Assembly: GCA_937872515.1 (NCBI GenBank)
Contig: CALMSX010000082.1
Coordinates: 124,001 to 188,000, forward strand
Length of the DNA: 64,000 nucleotides
Reading direction: 5' to 3'
From: an uncultured Bacteroidota bacterium
Lineage (GTDB): Bacteria > Bacteroidota > Bacteroidia > Chitinophagales > Saprospiraceae
Position numbers and translations under genes: made by a program. The notes under the pieces were generated by a model. The model did no database searches and was not told the DNA's origin. It worked only from the letters and a program-made list of their open reading frames with translations. Positions 62,901-64,000 of the stretch are shown here, in pieces. Numbering within the stretch: the first letter of the stretch is position 1; each line of letters begins with the position of its first letter.

Positions 62901-63802
62901 AAAGCGCCTACCCAGGCAATTCCTATGGTTGATCCGTTAAAGTCGCGATCTGTCCAAATAGACCCAATATCATGGTTAAAGGCAAATCCACCGGGAGCCC
63001 AATCTGTGAAACTATTCAACACATTTTCAGCCACCGTTGAATTGGTCCAAGGGTCGCAGGTACTGCAGGTAGATACAAATTGTTCTACAATCACAAACTG
63101 GATTTCATCAGCGAATTCATCATCATAGTTGGTTTGTACGTTATTGAGTACACCAATTGCATGGTTTTGAACTCCATTAGAGGTACCATAGGCCTGAAAC
63201 ATAAGGAAGTCATTGGCAATGGCATATTCCACCTCAAAACAAAGACCTGCACGATTTGCCTGTTCTGATCCATGGTCGTGTTCATGTCCTATTTTTTCAG
63301 GAGAATCGGTAGCACATGTATGCTCTTCATCATCCAGAATGTCTGCTGCAGTATAGATAATAAACTGGTCAGTAGATGGAGTGCGTGTTTGGTGATAAAG
63401 GGGTTCTATAAAGTAGGTGGTACCATCTGCTTCCACATAGCCGTAGATAAAATTATCTGCAAATGTCAAACTGGCCCTTCCGCCCTGTCGGGTATATCCA
63501 TTAAGGGCTAGCACGGAGGGGGCTCTTTCTTGCAAAATGCCGTTGGCGGTGGCGATACGGGCAGAATAGTTAGCAGAAATAATCTCAGAATCAAAAAGGG
63601 TTAGGTCCCAATTGTTTAAAGTAATTTTTTTCTGCTCCGACCTTTGTGCAGAAATACTACTGTAAAGTTGTGCAGATGGAAGATTGAGGATCTCAAATTT
63701 CCTGAATTTTTGATCGATGGGTTTGAATGAAGATGACTGACCCATTAGACCCTGGAATCCTATCCAGACAAATAAAATGTAAAGTAGTTTGTGTAAATAC
63801 AT
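59999..63802 (-). CDS. secreted M12-like zinc metalloprotease with ten PKD domains and T9SS type A sorting domain
   Basis: 1267 residues from ATG 63802 (MYLHKLLYILFVWIGFQGLM); the TTG two codons earlier is a weaker start. Signal peptide to ~22, then a propeptide-like region. The catalytic domain at ~183-375 contains the zinc motif HEFGHNFDASHD (326-337) and a Met-turn (HIMAPS, near 343-348), the metzincin arrangement of reprolysin-like peptidases. Residues ~383-1180 are ten PKD domains in alternating A and B forms (see findings). The last ~80 residues are the T9SS type A domain: YYPNPVDQQLTLQL, IEVFNTLGQVI and GNYHLRI. Exported by Sec and T9SS and likely displayed on the surface or released. 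Confidence 0.92.
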   Translation of the reverse strand: MYLHKLLYILFVWIGFQGLMGQSSSFKPIDQKFRKFEILNLPSAQLYSSISAQRSEQKKITLNNWDLTLFDSEIISANYSARIATANGILQERAPSVLALNGYTRQGGRASLTFADNFIYGYVEADGTTYFIEPLYHQTRTPSTDQFIIYTAADILDDEEHTCATDSPEKIGHEHDHGSEQANRAGLCFEVEYAIANDFLMFQAYGTSNGVQNHAIGVLNNVQTNYDDEFADEIQFVIVEQFVSTCSTCDPWTNSTVAENVLNSFTDWAPGGFAFNHDIGSIWTDRDFNGSTIGIAWVGALCTPIQYNALQDFSSNANLKRVMVAHEFGHNFDASHDASGSPHIMAPSVQNTTTWSAVSKTDMQNFYNSVNCLDFCPSVVAPQANFSFNVTTECAPGTVQFTNQSTGTITSYEWEFEGGTPSTSSQQNPTITYNNPGTFSVTLTVSNGPFSNTLEIIDEIVIFPVPDANFTYDINGNEVTFTNTSQAGPNANYTWDFGDGNTSNEENPVHIYTLDGSYTVLLTIDDICGFDNRSKTLSIATAPTANFAANPTSGCGSFEVAFTNTSSVNATIFDWEFPGGSPSSSILPNPIVTYNAPGSYLVSLTASNAQGSDTKTVANFITLLALPTSAFTFTQTGQTFVFTNQATNATSFFWNFGDGNTSTQANPTHTYATSGSYTVTLITGNGNCPTASSTQSISASTAPVSSFTSASSSGCAPFTAAFNNTSANSPSSFLWQFPGGQPNTSTLANPSVVYLMPGNYDVTLITSNINGSDTLTLTNYVQVNTVPDVSFVSSNNELTFSFNNTGTGATSYAWAFGDGNTSTLENPNHTYSVEGSYTVNFSASNACGNVNTSQNVDAYFVPSASVNAASPATICKGNTVSFEDQSTGNVTQRQWLFEGGSPATSTQDQVTVTYFLPGEYNVTLIVGNSSGNDTIVLTDYVKVGDVPQTTITQLSNNNMVTLTNAGSNFTSFSWILPGGSLSTQNPLEFTAQENGIYPFILVNTNACGGTADSFNFVVNAFPEAVFTSTTNGNIDCAPIEVEYETPQVAGNSYQWNFPGGNPETSTDPIVNVTYANAGNFDVNLIVTNNLGGDTILLNNYIVLSTTPTALFEHTVSSPVVDFQFTGSGQSEVIWDFAGLGTSQLLNPSFEFPASGTYPVSLIANNICGSDTVVQNIVIVITGTYNHDLSAYLNYYPNPVDQQLTLQLSGQKEFSKIEVFNTLGQVISANENCSGSSCIIDTKGWISGNYHLRITSGSATAVIRVNKI

Positions 63803-63825
63803 TTTCAATATTTCTTTAAATGTTG

Positions 63826-63833
63826 CAAAAGTA
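63826..63833 (-). promoter_or_regulatory. −7 element for the metalloprotease gene
   Basis: Minus-strand TACTTTTG, 23 bases before the ATG at 63802. The remaining bases to 64000 show no gene. Confidence 0.5.
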
Positions 63834-64000
63834 AAATTTATTTTAGTTGCTAGGTTGAGGAAGAAAGCCGAAAAAAGGTTTTTTTTGCTGATACAGTCAT
63901 ATAATTGTCCGCTTCGGTCTCCTTTTTTAATAAACCTTTGATTTAACGTAAAAAAATCAAAAACCCCTCCTTTCCTGTTGTGTTTGAATTGTTATCACAT

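Overview
The window is about 64 kb of a Bacteroidota chromosome, most plausibly a Saprospiria-like or other environmental lineage. The evidence is internal. Many genes are preceded by a TAnnTTTG −7 promoter motif and lack a clear Shine-Dalgarno. Two proteins carry type IX secretion (T9SS) C-terminal sorting domains, one type A and one type B. There is a PorV/PorQ-family protein, an OstA-like LPS-transport protein, and the multidomain PKD, HYR, LamG and GCDS-repeat surface proteins typical of the phylum. I see no tRNA, rRNA, CRISPR array, insertion sequence or prophage. Gene order and base composition look like an ordinary chromosome.

Layout. 0-6.8 kb: end of rpe, a TonB-dependent receptor, an RNA methyltransferase with a small secreted protein, rplU-rpmA, ribH and a membrane-anchored TPR protein. 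7-17.7 kb: serine hydrolase and SUI1 factor, FAD oxidoreductase, nusB, ctlX with a lipoprotein esterase, MoxR/DUF58, 3-hydroxyacyl-CoA dehydrogenase and a glycosyltransferase. 17.9-22.8 kb: a ribBA-like gene with a degenerate cyclohydrolase half, yajC, an FKBP-trmD-unknown operon, rhodanese/HMA, and a hemolysin III family protein. 22.9-40.5 kb: the accessory surface region. It holds a T9SS type B protein with thirteen exact 41-residue GCDS repeats, an unrecognised two-gene unit (helical protein plus PD-(D/E)XK-like protein), a small β-barrel, a 2889-residue β-helix/LamG/HYR protein and a membrane-anchored TPR-HTH regulator. 40.6-47.9 kb: a lipoprotein, a short-motif repeat array, eukaryote-like nrdA/nrdB, an AT-rich gap with four DnaA-box-like sites, corA and queD-folE. 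48-64 kb: a β-barrel/vanadium haloperoxidase-like pair, an XRE regulator with twin operator-like sites, a heptad-repeat protein, TSUP transporter, PorV/Q, OstA-like protein, secG, purK-purE and a large secreted metalloprotease with ten PKD domains.

How it fits together. Housekeeping functions are scattered as singletons or short operons: translation and RNA modification (rplU, rpmA, trmD, RlmL-like, nusB), secretion (yajC, secG), riboflavin (ribH, ribB), deazapurine/folate (queD, folE), purines (purK, purE) and deoxynucleotides (nrdA, nrdB). Between them lie cell-surface genes whose products would use the Sec pathway and then T9SS (PorV/Q as a possible shuttle component). Converging genes are repeatedly separated by strong hairpin terminators. 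Promoter motifs at the expected distance helped choose several start codons (corA, ostA-like, nusB, ribH and the type B protein).

The best candidates for something undescribed are the 27.0-28.5 kb two-gene unit, the zero-indel 41-residue disulfide-like repeat array, the NQ heptad protein, and the regulator at 38.7-40.5 kb whose start frame depends on a homopolymer run.
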